A DNA stretch of 64,000 bases from Pseudidiomarina sp. (lineage in GTDB: Bacteria; Pseudomonadota; Gammaproteobacteria; Enterobacterales; Alteromonadaceae): positions 1-64,000 of the forward strand of contig JALQTK010000008.1 in the NCBI GenBank assembly GCA_023260975.1. The letters run 5' to 3'. The notes beneath the pieces are model-generated. The model was not told where the DNA came from. It made no database searches and saw nothing but the letters and a program-made list of their open reading frames with translations. Below, piece after piece: positions 55,101 through 63,529 of this stretch. How positions within the stretch are numbered: position 1 is the stretch's first letter; every line of letters begins with the position of its first letter. The position numbers and the translations under genes were made by a program.

Positions 55101-56047
55101 ATTATCGCAGCATTTGGGCGGAAACCACCCATCAAATGCAGCGCTTACGTGATAACCCTGCTTGCGCCGATGAGGAATTTAGCGCCAAACAGGATCTGAA
55201 TGATCCGGGCCTATCAGCCAGCTTAAGCTTTGATGTAGAAGAAGATGTGGCAGCGCCATATATCAATACCGGGCGTGATCCGAGTATTGCGATTTTGCGC
55301 GAGCAAGGCGTCAACTCCCATGTTGAAATGGCTGCAGCGTTTGATCGCGCTGGCTTCGCTGCGATTGATGTACACATGAGCGATATTCTCAGTGGTCGTG
55401 TCAGCCTTGAGCGCTTTGATGGGCTAGTCGCCTGCGGCGGTTTTTCTTACGGCGATGTGCTCGGTGCTGGTGAGGGGTGGGCGAAATCCATACTGTTTAA
55501 TAGCCGTGCACGCGATCAATTCGCTGAATTTTTTGCTCGCCAACGTACTTTTGCTCTCGGTGTCTGTAATGGCTGTCAAATGCTGTCGAATCTGAAGGAA
55601 CTGATTCCTGGCGCTGAGCTATGGCCACATTTTGTCACCAATCGCTCTGAGCGTTTTGAAGCGCGCTTTAGTCTAGTCGAAGTACAGCCGAGTGATTCGT
55701 TGTTCTTTGCCGGAATGGCTGGCTCGCGGATGCCAATTGCGGTATCGCATGGTGAGGGGCGGGCGGAATTTGCTCCAGGCGCACTTGAGGAAGCTACCAA
55801 GCAAGGTCTGGTAACCATGCGGTTTGTCGATAACCGTGGTGCTATTGCGCAGCAGTATCCAGCCAACCCGAACGGCTCGCCACAGGGCATCACCGGTCTC
55901 ACTACCAGTGATGGCCGGGTCAGCATCATGATGCCGCACCCAGAGCGGGTATTCCGTACCGTCGCCAATAGCTGGCACCCGGATAGCTGGGGTGAAGATA
56001 GCCCATGGATGCGCATGTTCCGCAATGCGCGGGTATTTCTCGGCTAA
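52151..56047 (+). CDS. purL: Phosphoribosylformylglycinamidine synthase
   Basis: The 1298-residue enzyme catalyses the fourth step of purine synthesis (FGAR plus glutamine to FGAM). It is the large single-chain form of gammaproteobacteria: an N-terminal PurS-like part, two PurM-like synthetase halves ([52 protein letters not shown]) and a C-terminal glutaminase with Cys1139 (GVCNGCQM) and [10 protein letters not shown]. The start is GTG with GGAG upstream. The stop codon overlaps the tadA stop region by 4 bp on the opposite strand. Confidence 0.97.
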   Translation: MDILRGAPALSEFRTEKLLQRLQQAELPITAVYAEFIHFADVSGKLENHHHQVLKKLLTYGPAMAQHIPEGELLVVVPRQGTISPWSSKATDIAHNCGLQQIRRIERGIAYYLSGNVSSSQKAHAAALLHDRMTEMVLHDMHEAQQLFDSSEPRVMQHVDILSGGREALTAANQSMGLALADDEIDYLFENFSALKRNPNDIELYMFAQANSEHCRHKIFNADWTIDGTAQLKSLFKMIKNTYEVTPDHVLSAYKDNAAVMVGSEAGRFYPHPGGTAAAGEYSYFHEPIHILMKVETHNHPTAISPFPGAATGSGGEIRDEGATGRGAKPKAGLVGFSVSNLRIPGFEQPWEEDFGKPDRIVTALDIMLEGPLGGAAFNNEFGRPALTGYFRSYEEQVDSHNGVEVRGYHKPIMLAGGLGNIRESHVEKGEISVGAKLVVLGGPAMNIGLGGGAASSMASGSSSEDLDFASVQRDNPEMERRCQEVIDRCWQLGDKNPILFIHDVGAGGLSNAMPELVNDGGRGGNFELRKVPNDEPGMAPHEIWCNESQERYVLAIAPDRMALFEQLCERERAPFAVIGEATEAQHLTLNDSHFGNQPIDLPLSVLLGKPPKMHRDVQSLQAQGQPLVRDGIKLNEAAKRLLRLPAIAEKTFLITIGDRSVTGLVARDQMVGPWQIPVADVAVTAASYDTYAGEAMAMGERTPVALLNFAASARLAVAEAITNIAAADIGSMKHIKLSANWMSAAGHPGEDAGLYAAVKAVGEELCPALGITIPVGKDSMSMKTRWQHNGEDKAVTAPMSLVITAFGRVNDVRRTVTPQIRLDKGDSKLVLIDLGQGKNRLGGSALAQVYRQLGDVTPDLDQPELLAGFFNATQKLIRNKQIIAYHDRSDGGLFVTAAEMAFAGYCGVEIELDSVGSDDLAALYSEELGALVQVANDDLDAVQAAYAEVGLADCVHVIGRPVREDVIRFSRGGSEVLSHLRSHYRSIWAETTHQMQRLRDNPACADEEFSAKQDLNDPGLSASLSFDVEEDVAAPYINTGRDPSIAILREQGVNSHVEMAAAFDRAGFAAIDVHMSDILSGRVSLERFDGLVACGGFSYGDVLGAGEGWAKSILFNSRARDQFAEFFARQRTFALGVCNGCQMLSNLKELIPGAELWPHFVTNRSERFEARFSLVEVQPSDSLFFAGMAGSRMPIAVSHGEGRAEFAPGALEEATKQGLVTMRFVDNRGAIAQQYPANPNGSPQGITGLTTSDGRVSIMMPHPERVFRTVANSWHPDSWGEDSPWMRMFRNARVFLG

Positions 56048-56496
56048 CGCCGGCGCCGAAAAAATTGTCGCAATAGGTCGCCGCACTCGGCGGCCATCAC
56101 CCCACCGATCACCTCAACCTGATGATTCATACTCGGGTGATTGATCACGCAAATAGCACTACCTGTTGCACCGGTGCGTGGATCAGCAGCGCCATAGACC
56201 AAGGTTTTAATGCGTGCATGGGTAATCAATCCAGCACACATGGCACAAGGCTCTAAGGTTACGTAGAGGGTGGTATCAACTAAACGATAGTTCTGCAGCG
56301 CTTGGCCAGCGGCTCGAATTGCTACCGCTTCGGCATGCGCCGATGGGTCATTGCAACTGATCACTTGATTGTAGCCTTCACCGATAATGCGGCCTTGATG
56401 CACCAATACGGCACCAACCGGTACTTCGTCCTGTTGTTCTGCGGCGGCAGCAAGTGCTAAAGCACGCTGCATAAATTGCTGATGTTGCATGGTCAT
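56044..56496 (-). CDS. tadA: tRNA-specific adenosine deaminase
   Basis: The 150-residue enzyme deaminates adenosine 34 of tRNA-Arg(ACG) to inosine. The zinc ligands and proton shuttle are in [11 protein letters not shown] and [14 protein letters not shown], the standard deaminase pair. The beginning [16 protein letters not shown] and the [10 protein letters not shown] strand fit TadA. Length is typical (about 160). A second in-frame ATG two codons downstream is an alternative start. It is convergent to purL and ends 4 bp inside it. Confidence 0.95.
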   Translation of the reverse strand: MTMQHQQFMQRALALAAAAEQQDEVPVGAVLVHQGRIIGEGYNQVISCNDPSAHAEAVAIRAAGQALQNYRLVDTTLYVTLEPCAMCAGLITHARIKTLVYGAADPRTGATGSAICVINHPSMNHQVEVIGGVMAAECGDLLRQFFRRRR

Positions 56497-56561
56497 TCAA
56501 TTACTCGTGGCACGATAGTGCTTAGTGTAACGCAAAACCCCATTAAACAAGCATTAGACAT

Positions 56562-56589
56562 AAAAAAAGCCCCCGCAATAGCGAGGGCT
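56562..56589 (-). terminator. Rho-independent terminator after the Oar-like receptor gene
   Basis: On the minus strand a 9-bp stem (AGCCCTCGC / GCGGGGGCT, one G-T pair) with a TATT loop is followed by a run of T residues (the A run at 56562-56568 on the plus strand). It lies 26 bp after the receptor stop codon. Confidence 0.85.
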
Positions 56590-56614
56590 TTATCAGAGCT
56601 AAGCGTTGTTCAGC

Positions 56615-59600
56615 TTAGAACTTGTAGTTGATACCTACACGCATTTCCCACAGTGATGGACCGACTACACGGCCCTGGCCTGGATCACCCAAGAAACTCT
56701 CAAATACAAGTTTGTTGTTATCATCTAACCTAGCGTTAACAACGCGTTGAATTTGCGGGAAGCCTGGTTGATACAATACGCCCCAATCGCTGTTCAGCAA
56801 GTTACCGACGTTTTCGATGACGAAGAACGCGCTGGCTTTATGGCCATCAGCAAATGCTGGTAAATCTTGAGTAATTTTAAGGTCGAACTTGCTCCACCAG
56901 CTGCCGTAGAAGCTGTTACGTGGAGCGATACCGCCGGCATACTTATCAAGACCTGATGCGTTAACAAAGGCAAAGAATGCATCGGTATCGAAACCGTCAG
57001 CGAAAGTTACCTTCGAGTCAGATACGCCAGTTGGTACGTACAGCAATTGACGACCAAATGCTGGGTCACCGAATAAGTCTGATCGGTTGCTGTTGGTCCC
57101 GTTAAAGGCATAGCTGTATGGGCGACCTTTGTTAGCTTGACCGAACAAGCTGAAGCGAGTTTCGTAACCATCAAAGAACTCAGTGCCGTAGGCTACACGT
57201 AAGGTGAAGCGATGCGGGATCTCATAGTTACCTGGTGCAGAGGCATAGTAGCCCATGTCCGAGGTAGCAGTTTGAGTAAAGTTCGAGCCGGCTACTGATG
57301 ATGCCATGCTTTGGCTATCTTCAGACTCAGTGTAAGCATAAGCAAGTGACCAGTTTAAGCCGAAGTCATATGAGTGACTTAAGGCCATTGACAGGTTCAG
57401 CTGGCTACCTGCATCTGGTGCGTTGGTTAACATATAGTCACCTTCACGGCCAGTTGGGGTATCGTACACTGGGCGACCATCAGAAGCAGTACCTACTTTA
57501 ACAAACGCTAGGTCAACCAATGATGCAGTGTTTTCACGCTTGGTGTAAAGAATGTCACCGGTTAATACCATTTCGTTAGCGAACTGGTAGGTTGCACCGA
57601 GTGAATATTTCCACTCACTTGGGATCTCAAAGTTTGGATCCAAAGCGTTTACAGGGCTGTTTCCACTGGCGTTAGTCACTTGGTCATACAATGACGAAGG
57701 TACGTTGTACAGTGGGCGACCTTCGCCGCTCAACGCTGCAGTATTTAAGTTAACGTTACGCTGGTTAACCTGAATCTGGGTAATACCGTCGTTTTGGAAG
57801 TTGTTAGCAATCCAGACGTTCGGGTTACCACCTGAGTACAGACCGAAACCACCACGTACTTCTAACTCAGCAGTTGGTTTCCAGTTAAAGCCAACCCGTG
57901 GTTGCAACAAATCAGCACCATCGAAGTTAGTACGGTTACTGAAACCGTAGTCGTTTAGGAAACGTGAGTTTGCACGTGGTAAATCGTCACTGCTGTACCA
58001 GTCGTAACGAACACCGTAGGTCAACGTCAAGTCATGCTCAAACATGTAGTATTCATCTTGCAAATACAACGTATTGATAGCGTACGAGAAGTCACCGGCA
58101 GCTTCGCGAGCATTGTGTGTACCAGCTGCGTTGCCGTACCAAATACGGGCAGCGATACCGGCTTCGAAGTTGTCAATTGAGCTAAACTCATATTCACCAC
58201 CACGCGCGTGCTGCACGAACATGTTGAATACTGACAATTCTTCGCGCTCAAAACCAGCGGTCAGTACGTGGTCACCTGAGAAATAGGTACCCGCTACTTT
58301 GAAGAAGGTGGTGTCGTAGTTCAGTTCGTTGGCTTGACGTGAATCGTCAGCACCTAAGAACACTCGTGAACCGGCTGGGGTAATGATGCGGATTTCACCG
58401 ATCTCTTTCGGGCCTAAGGTCACTTGGCTGTTAACTACTTCTGAGTAACCAGCACGAACTTCAGTTGAGAAGTTGTCGGTCCAGTCTGAGTAGATTTCAG
58501 CAACAGTCGATTTCAACTCAGTACCACGGTTGTAATAGTGGTTAGAGAATTCATAGGTGGTGTTACCAGTGTCTGACTCACGCAGGTTACCGCCATCGTT
58601 CCAGTTATAGGTTAACGCAGCACGGTGATCAGCGTTGATCTGCCAATCTAATTTAACCAATAATTTTTCATCTTCAACCGGTGAAGAGGCAATTGGTGTA
58701 CCTGGCTCATAGCCGTATACATCACGCGCGATTTGCGCGATACGGTCGATTTGTGCTTGAGTCACGCCACGTACTGGAATACCAGCGGTTGCATCATCTT
58801 CAGCACCACGGTCAAATTTCACCGCACCTTCGTATTTTTCATAGGCGGTAAAGAAGAACAATTTATCTTCTAAAATTGCGCCACCGACGTTGAAGCCGTA
58901 ACGTTTTTCTTTGTACTCACCGTTATCAAGGTCAGTATCTTCGATTTTGTCGCCACGCATGTCTTGGTTGGTGAAGTCATAGAATAAACCACCAAACAGC
59001 TCGTTTTCGCCTGATTTAGTAACGGCGTTGATGTTACAGGCAGTGAAACCGCCGTATTTGACATCAAACGGTGCCAATTCGACGTTAACTTGCTCAATCG
59101 CATCGTAAGCAAACGGCATACGCTCAGTTGGGTAACCGTTAGCGTTCAGACCGAAGTTATCGTTTAAGCGCACACCATCAACAGTTAAGCTGTTGAAACG
59201 TGGGTTTGCGCCACCACACTGTACGCCATCACCGAAGCTTTCATCGATGTAGATACGTGGGTCGATACGAATGATATCTTTGATATCACGGTTGATTGCT
59301 GGTGATTCTTCTAAATCGCGCAGCGAGAAGTTGCTTGCTGGGCCAGTACCGCCAGAGTTGTTGTTCAGAATAGATTGGCCAGTTACCGCAATACGTTCAA
59401 CGTTGCTTTCTACCACGACGTTTACGCTTGCTGTCTCACCAAGTGTTAAGAACACTTCTTGTTGCTTGGTTGCGCCAGTTGCTGGGTCGGTAACAGTAAC
59501 GATGTATGGACCACCAACCGACAAGCCACGCGCTGAGAATGAACCTGTTTCGTTGGTTGTTAAAGTACGTGATGCACCGGTACGTGAGTCAGTGATTACT

Positions 59601-59746
59601 ACCTGAGCGTTAGCAAGGGTGTTGCCAGCGCCAGAAGTAATAACACCGCGTAACGAGGATGCAGTATCTTGAGCATACGCAGTCGCAGACAAACCGATTG
59701 CTAAGGCAACGGCAGCGGCTAAGCGGCTTGGTTTACTATTGAACAT
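56615..59746 (-). CDS. Oar-like TonB-dependent receptor with carboxypeptidase-regulatory domain, Pho-regulated
   Basis: The 1043-residue receptor has a signal peptide ending TAYAQ and an N-terminal carboxypeptidase-regulatory-like domain (SSLRGVITSGAGNTLANAQV, about residues 29-110). A TonB-box-like RIAVTGQSI segment comes next, then a plug with SLTVDGVRLNDNFGLN, and a long beta-barrel ending RVGINYKF. This is the Oar/OmpA-related architecture common in alteromonads and myxobacteria. Two GTCAT half-sites 11 bp apart precede it. It is divergent from the phosphoesterase gene, suggesting import of phosphate-rich or nucleotide compounds under phosphate starvation; the ligand is not known. Confidence 0.88.
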   Translation of the reverse strand: MFNSKPSRLAAAVALAIGLSATAYAQDTASSLRGVITSGAGNTLANAQVVITDSRTGASRTLTTNETGSFSARGLSVGGPYIVTVTDPATGATKQQEVFLTLGETASVNVVVESNVERIAVTGQSILNNNSGGTGPASNFSLRDLEESPAINRDIKDIIRIDPRIYIDESFGDGVQCGGANPRFNSLTVDGVRLNDNFGLNANGYPTERMPFAYDAIEQVNVELAPFDVKYGGFTACNINAVTKSGENELFGGLFYDFTNQDMRGDKIEDTDLDNGEYKEKRYGFNVGGAILEDKLFFFTAYEKYEGAVKFDRGAEDDATAGIPVRGVTQAQIDRIAQIARDVYGYEPGTPIASSPVEDEKLLVKLDWQINADHRAALTYNWNDGGNLRESDTGNTTYEFSNHYYNRGTELKSTVAEIYSDWTDNFSTEVRAGYSEVVNSQVTLGPKEIGEIRIITPAGSRVFLGADDSRQANELNYDTTFFKVAGTYFSGDHVLTAGFEREELSVFNMFVQHARGGEYEFSSIDNFEAGIAARIWYGNAAGTHNAREAAGDFSYAINTLYLQDEYYMFEHDLTLTYGVRYDWYSSDDLPRANSRFLNDYGFSNRTNFDGADLLQPRVGFNWKPTAELEVRGGFGLYSGGNPNVWIANNFQNDGITQIQVNQRNVNLNTAALSGEGRPLYNVPSSLYDQVTNASGNSPVNALDPNFEIPSEWKYSLGATYQFANEMVLTGDILYTKRENTASLVDLAFVKVGTASDGRPVYDTPTGREGDYMLTNAPDAGSQLNLSMALSHSYDFGLNWSLAYAYTESEDSQSMASSVAGSNFTQTATSDMGYYASAPGNYEIPHRFTLRVAYGTEFFDGYETRFSLFGQANKGRPYSYAFNGTNSNRSDLFGDPAFGRQLLYVPTGVSDSKVTFADGFDTDAFFAFVNASGLDKYAGGIAPRNSFYGSWWSKFDLKITQDLPAFADGHKASAFFVIENVGNLLNSDWGVLYQPGFPQIQRVVNARLDDNNKLVFESFLGDPGQGRVVGPSLWEMRVGINYKF

Positions 59747-59874
59747 GATGTTGCTTTCCTAGGGTTGTTGTAAACAAACACTTAAAAGTCCTGGGTTACT
59801 GGTCGTATTCCATTACTTAAAATTATCCACGAACAAAATTTATTTTTTGTTCTATGAAACTCCTAACAGCCGCA

Positions 59875-59906
59875 ATTGTCCTATCCAATTATGACAAGGT
59901 CATGAC
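59875..59906 (-). promoter_or_regulatory. Pho box and -10 of the Oar-like receptor gene
   Basis: On the minus strand GTCAT begins at 59906 and again at 59895, exactly 11 bp apart (TGTCATGACCT-TGTCATAATT). A GACAAT -10 candidate begins at 59880, 15 bp further on. The transcript would have a leader of about 120 bp. Confidence 0.75.
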
Positions 59907-60107
59907 ACTTCAACCAATCATGTCTTGCTAACTTGATACATCATTAGAACGATTGAGATGGCGTGTACACAGGGCGTAGAGCGAAATATGCCGTTTGTGT
60001 AATTTTCGTGACAGCATTTTATACAAAAAAACCACTAATTGCCCAGAAAAGTTTCATGATTTGTAGTATTTTCTTGTCAGCGAAACATTTTATGAGCTGG
60101 AGCGATT
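59907..60107. other. Rest of the 361-bp gap between receptor and phosphoesterase genes
   Basis: The gap from 59747 to 60107 holds the receptor leader and its Pho box (59875-59906). The remaining 200 bp are AT-rich and contain single CTGTCA-like matches (minus strand at 60009-60014, plus strand GTCAG at 60076) and a TATACA at 60020-60025, but no paired half-sites at 11 bp. No gene, RNA or convincing promoter for the phosphoesterase was recognised. Confidence 0.5.
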
Positions 60108-61319
60108 GTGGCTAAAATTTTTGTTCAAGCTATTTTTTGCATGGTAATACTCAGCACCACCGTTGCATGCGAGCCTAAACCTATGTCTGAAGCTACGGCG
60201 CCAGCAGTCGCTATTCGAGTCGCTGTATACAATGTGAGTATGGATGCCAGCAATTATATCACCAACGATAAGCTCGCCAGCGAGGGTGCCAAAGCACTGT
60301 CCAATGCGCTAGCTCAGCAGCATCCGCAGATTCGTGCCATCGCTGAAATTATTCAGCATACTCGCCCCGATATCGTGGTTTTGAATGAATTTGACTATGA
60401 CCCATCGGGCCAAGCGCTTGAAAGCTTTCGCAGCGCTTACTTAGCGGTCAGCCAAGGCGGCGAATCACCGCTTGAGTTCCCCTATGCGTACACCGCTCCG
60501 GTAAATACTGGCGTGATGAGCCCGTTTGATTTGAATCGCGATGGCCGTATCAGCGCCGATGCGAATGATGCCTGGGGCTATGGCTGGTATCCCGGTCAAT
60601 ACGGTATGGTGGTGCTTTCTCGTTACCCAATCGAACACCACGCTGTGCGAACCTTTCAGCAGTTTAAATGGGCCGATATGCCCGGTGCCTTGCGACCCTT
60701 AATGCCCGGTACCGCCGAATACTGGTACGATGATACGGTATGGGCGCAGCTACCGTTGAGCTCCAAGTCGCATTGGGATGTACCTATTGATGTCAACGGC
60801 CACACGCTGCACCTGTTAGTTAGTCACCCAACCCCACCCGTGTTCGATGGCGAAGAAAATCGCAATGGTCGGCGTAATCACGACGAGGTAAGATTTTGGG
60901 CCGATTATCTGCGCCCCAGCCACGCCGATTACATTTATGATGATGCTGGCCAGCGCGGCGGTTTAGCTGAGCAAACCCGCTTTGTGGTCGCCGGTGATTT
61001 AAATGCATCGATAGAGGGTGATGAAAACGTCCCCGGCACCATTGAGCTGTTGCTCGACCATCCGCACATTAATGCCACTGTGACTCCTGCTAGCCGCGGT
61101 GGTGCAGCACATAGCCCGAATAACGACTATGGCCGCTATCACACTGCCGGTTGGCGCAAACGTGCCGATTATTTATTGCCGTCAACGTTTGGTATTGAAG
61201 TAATTAATGCTGGCGTGTTTTGGCCTACTGCCGATGAGCCAAAAGCTGAATTAGTAGCGCAACGTGGTCGTTCATCGGACCATCGCTTGGTATGGATGGA
61301 CATTTTATTGACCCCATGA
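60108..61319 (+). CDS. Lipoprotein endonuclease/exonuclease/phosphatase (EEP) family protein
   Basis: The 403-residue protein is a lipoprotein (TTVAC, lipid on Cys21) with the EEP fold: VAVYNVSMD, metal-binding PDIVVLNEFDYDP, VVAGDLNAS and the C-terminal GRSSDHRLVWMD with the catalytic His. Substrates of this superfamily include nucleic acids, phospholipids and other phosphodiesters or monoesters. Residues 141-151 form an EF-hand-like loop (DLNRDGRISAD), so calcium may be bound. The start is GTG with TGGAG upstream. Its place between a Pho-regulated receptor and phoB suggests phosphate scavenging. The exact substrate is unknown. Confidence 0.85.
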   Translation: MAKIFVQAIFCMVILSTTVACEPKPMSEATAPAVAIRVAVYNVSMDASNYITNDKLASEGAKALSNALAQQHPQIRAIAEIIQHTRPDIVVLNEFDYDPSGQALESFRSAYLAVSQGGESPLEFPYAYTAPVNTGVMSPFDLNRDGRISADANDAWGYGWYPGQYGMVVLSRYPIEHHAVRTFQQFKWADMPGALRPLMPGTAEYWYDDTVWAQLPLSSKSHWDVPIDVNGHTLHLLVSHPTPPVFDGEENRNGRRNHDEVRFWADYLRPSHADYIYDDAGQRGGLAEQTRFVVAGDLNASIEGDENVPGTIELLLDHPHINATVTPASRGGAAHSPNNDYGRYHTAGWRKRADYLLPSTFGIEVINAGVFWPTADEPKAELVAQRGRSSDHRLVWMDILLTP

Positions 61320-61368
61320 CATGTAATTGTCATAGATTCATAAAATTGTCATAAAGTATCTTGATAAT
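61318..61368 (+). promoter_or_regulatory. Pho boxes and -10 of phoB
   Basis: GACAT at 61318 and GTCAT at 61329 are 11 bp apart; after an 8-bp step TTCAT (61337) and GTCAT (61348) are again 11 bp apart. The -10 GATAAT begins at 61363, 15 bp after the last half-site. The first half-site overlaps the EEP stop codon. This implies autoregulation of phoBR. Confidence 0.8.
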
Positions 61369-61399
61369 TGGCGGTGCAAAAACACAACAGGTGATGCAT

Positions 61400-62086
61400 A
61401 TGTCGAGAAAGATACTAATTGTTGAAGACGAAGCGCCAATTCGGGAAATGTTAAGTTTCGTCATGGAACAGCACGGTTATCAAGCGTTAGAAGCCGGTGA
61501 TTACCAAGCTGCGCTCGATAAAATCGTGGAGCCGTTACCCGACATGATATTGCTTGATTGGATGTTACCGGGTGGTTCAGGTATTCAGCTAGCGAAAAAG
61601 CTCAAGGGCGAAGACTTCACCAAAAATATTCCTATCATTATGCTTACCGCCCGCAGCGAAGAAGAAGATAAAGTCCGTGGCTTAGAAGTGGGCGCGGATG
61701 ATTACATCACCAAACCATTTTCACCAAAGGAATTGATGGCGCGCATGCGTGCCGTGTTTCGTCGTGTCGCTCCAACAGCGCTAGACGAGACCCTCGAGGT
61801 GCAAGGTCTTAAGTTAGATCCGGTATCGCATCGCGTTACCGCTTTCGATGATCGCGTTGATATGGGCCCAACCGAATTTAAATTGCTGCACTTCTTTATG
61901 ACTCACCCAGAACGGGTGTATAGTCGGGAGCAATTACTCGATCACGTTTGGGGAACCAATGTCTACGTCGAAGACCGTACTGTCGATGTGCACATCCGCC
62001 GTTTACGCAAAGCCTTGGCGCTGCATGAACATGACCGCCTGGTGCAAACCGTGCGCGGTGTTGGCTACCGTTTCTCGAATCGATAA
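61400..62086 (+). CDS. phoB: Phosphate regulon response regulator PhoB
   Basis: The 228-residue regulator has a receiver domain with the acidic pair Glu9-Asp10, phospho-acceptor Asp53 (LLDWMLPG) and Lys105 ([10 protein letters not shown]), and a winged-helix OmpR-type domain with [19 protein letters not shown]. The [17 protein letters not shown] start equals that of E. coli PhoB, so the ATG at 61400 is used here rather than upstream ATGs at 61361 or 61394. AGGTG lies before it. PhoB activates Pho-box promoters, five of which appear in this window. Confidence 0.96.
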   Translation: MSRKILIVEDEAPIREMLSFVMEQHGYQALEAGDYQAALDKIVEPLPDMILLDWMLPGGSGIQLAKKLKGEDFTKNIPIIMLTARSEEEDKVRGLEVGADDYITKPFSPKELMARMRAVFRRVAPTALDETLEVQGLKLDPVSHRVTAFDDRVDMGPTEFKLLHFFMTHPERVYSREQLLDHVWGTNVYVEDRTVDVHIRRLRKALALHEHDRLVQTVRGVGYRFSNR

Positions 62087-62103
62087 AGGTTAGCCGCCAC
62101 GTT

Positions 62104-63399
62104 ATGGATAAACGCTATTCAGTAGTTTTCATTGTTCGTGGCTTCTTTTGGTATGTAATTCCCTTGGCCATAGTCGGGCTATTCGTCGGCCAGTTCTGGC
62201 CGGTCATGGTACTGGGACTAATAGCAGCACTGGTCTGGCACTATTATTATCAATACAAATTGGTTGATTGGTTGTGGCATCGCCGCACTATGTTGCCACC
62301 TACCGCTGCCGGTAGCTGGAGTTACATATTTGATGGCATCTACAGTACTCAACGCCGCAGTCAGCAGCGTCGCCGTGCATTAGCGCGGTTATTGCGCCGG
62401 TTTCGTGAAGCCTCGGAAGCAATCCCCGATGCTGCTATTGTATTTCGCCGCGATGGTGGCTTGGTTTGGTGTAACAAGTTGGCACAATTCTATTTCGGTT
62501 TGAAATGGCCAGCAGATACCGGTATTCGCCTCGCTAACTTAATTCGCCATCCTGAGTTTGTAGCTTATTTGAGCAAGGGCGATTTTAGCAACGACATCGT
62601 ATTTCCATCGCCAGTCCGCGACGATATTGAGCTCGAGTTAAGAGTGATGCCGTTTAGTGATGATGAATATTTGCTGATGGCGCGTGATGTGACCCAGTTA
62701 AAACAACTTGAACAAATGCGCAAAGATTTCGTCGCGAACGTATCGCATGAGCTAAAAACGCCATTGACGGTTATGCAAGGCTACCTGGAAATGCTCGCTG
62801 ATTCGGATAGTTTGCCGCCGGCAATAATGACTAAAGCGATGCGTGATATGAGCAGTCAAACCCAGCGTATGCGTGGTCTGGTTGATCAACTGCTGGCGCT
62901 ATCGCGCATGGATGTGGTGCGTACTGATATCTTTGAGCGCACGGTTGATGTGCCGGCGCTATTACAGAATTTGCAGCGTGATGCGCAGCAGCTCAACCAA
63001 GATAAACAGCATCAATTGCAGTTTGAGATTGGCGCAGAAAAAATGCATGGCCATGAAGATGAATTGCGCAGTGTATTCGCTAATTTGATTAGTAATGCGA
63101 TTCACTATACGCCCGCCGGTGGTGCGATTACCGTGCGCTGGCAACGCATCGGCCAGCAAATGGAATTTTCGGTAACTGATAATGGCCCAGGTATTCCGGC
63201 CGAACACATTCCTCGTTTAACTGAGCGTTTCTACCGTATCGATAAAGACCGCAATAGCTCCAAAGGTGGCAGTGGGCTGGGTTTGGCGATTGTCAAACAA
63301 GCCGTTGAAAATCACCATTGTAAGTTGCTGATTGATTCTGTTGTTGGGCGTGGCAGTAAATTTAGCGTGCGCGTGCCAGAAGAATTAGTGCTGCGTTAG
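62104..63399 (+). CDS. phoR: Phosphate regulon sensor kinase PhoR
   Basis: The 431-residue kinase has two adjacent membrane helices (about residues 12-46) with almost no periplasmic part, a basic linker, a PAS domain (about residues 97-195), HisKA with His215 (NVSHELKTP) and HATPase (NLISNAIHYT, DNGPGIP, GSGLGLAIV). This matches PhoR, which controls PhoB through the Pst/PhoU phosphate signal. It follows phoB by 17 bp. No PhoU gene is in the window, but pstS starts downstream. Confidence 0.96.
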   Translation: MDKRYSVVFIVRGFFWYVIPLAIVGLFVGQFWPVMVLGLIAALVWHYYYQYKLVDWLWHRRTMLPPTAAGSWSYIFDGIYSTQRRSQQRRRALARLLRRFREASEAIPDAAIVFRRDGGLVWCNKLAQFYFGLKWPADTGIRLANLIRHPEFVAYLSKGDFSNDIVFPSPVRDDIELELRVMPFSDDEYLLMARDVTQLKQLEQMRKDFVANVSHELKTPLTVMQGYLEMLADSDSLPPAIMTKAMRDMSSQTQRMRGLVDQLLALSRMDVVRTDIFERTVDVPALLQNLQRDAQQLNQDKQHQLQFEIGAEKMHGHEDELRSVFANLISNAIHYTPAGGAITVRWQRIGQQMEFSVTDNGPGIPAEHIPRLTERFYRIDKDRNSSKGGSGLGLAIVKQAVENHHCKLLIDSVVGRGSKFSVRVPEELVLR

Positions 63400-63413
63400 G
63401 GTGCTGCTGTGGC

Positions 63414-63476
63414 ATGACAGATTTGTGACAGTTTTTTGCACTTTGTCATAATACTGTCATATTGACCTTCTACACT
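63414..63476 (+). promoter_or_regulatory. Pho boxes and -10 of pstS
   Basis: On the plus strand GTCAT at 63445 and GTCAT at 63456 are 11 bp apart, with -10 TACACT at 63471-63476, 15 bp after the start of the second. On the minus strand a second pair (ATGACAG at 63414-63420 and GTGACAG at 63425-63431) forms an oppositely oriented Pho box with the same 11-bp spacing. Both lie between phoR and pstS. Confidence 0.82.
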
Positions 63477-63529
63477 GAATTCGTTATTTGCAGCAAAGCC
63501 ACTTGGCGGTATCGACTAACGGAGTCATT

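Noticed and set aside
60009-60080. Possible Pho box for the phosphoesterase gene
   Set aside because: Only isolated CTGTCA-like matches were found, not two at 11-bp spacing. The one at 60076 would put the transcription start on the ribosome binding site.
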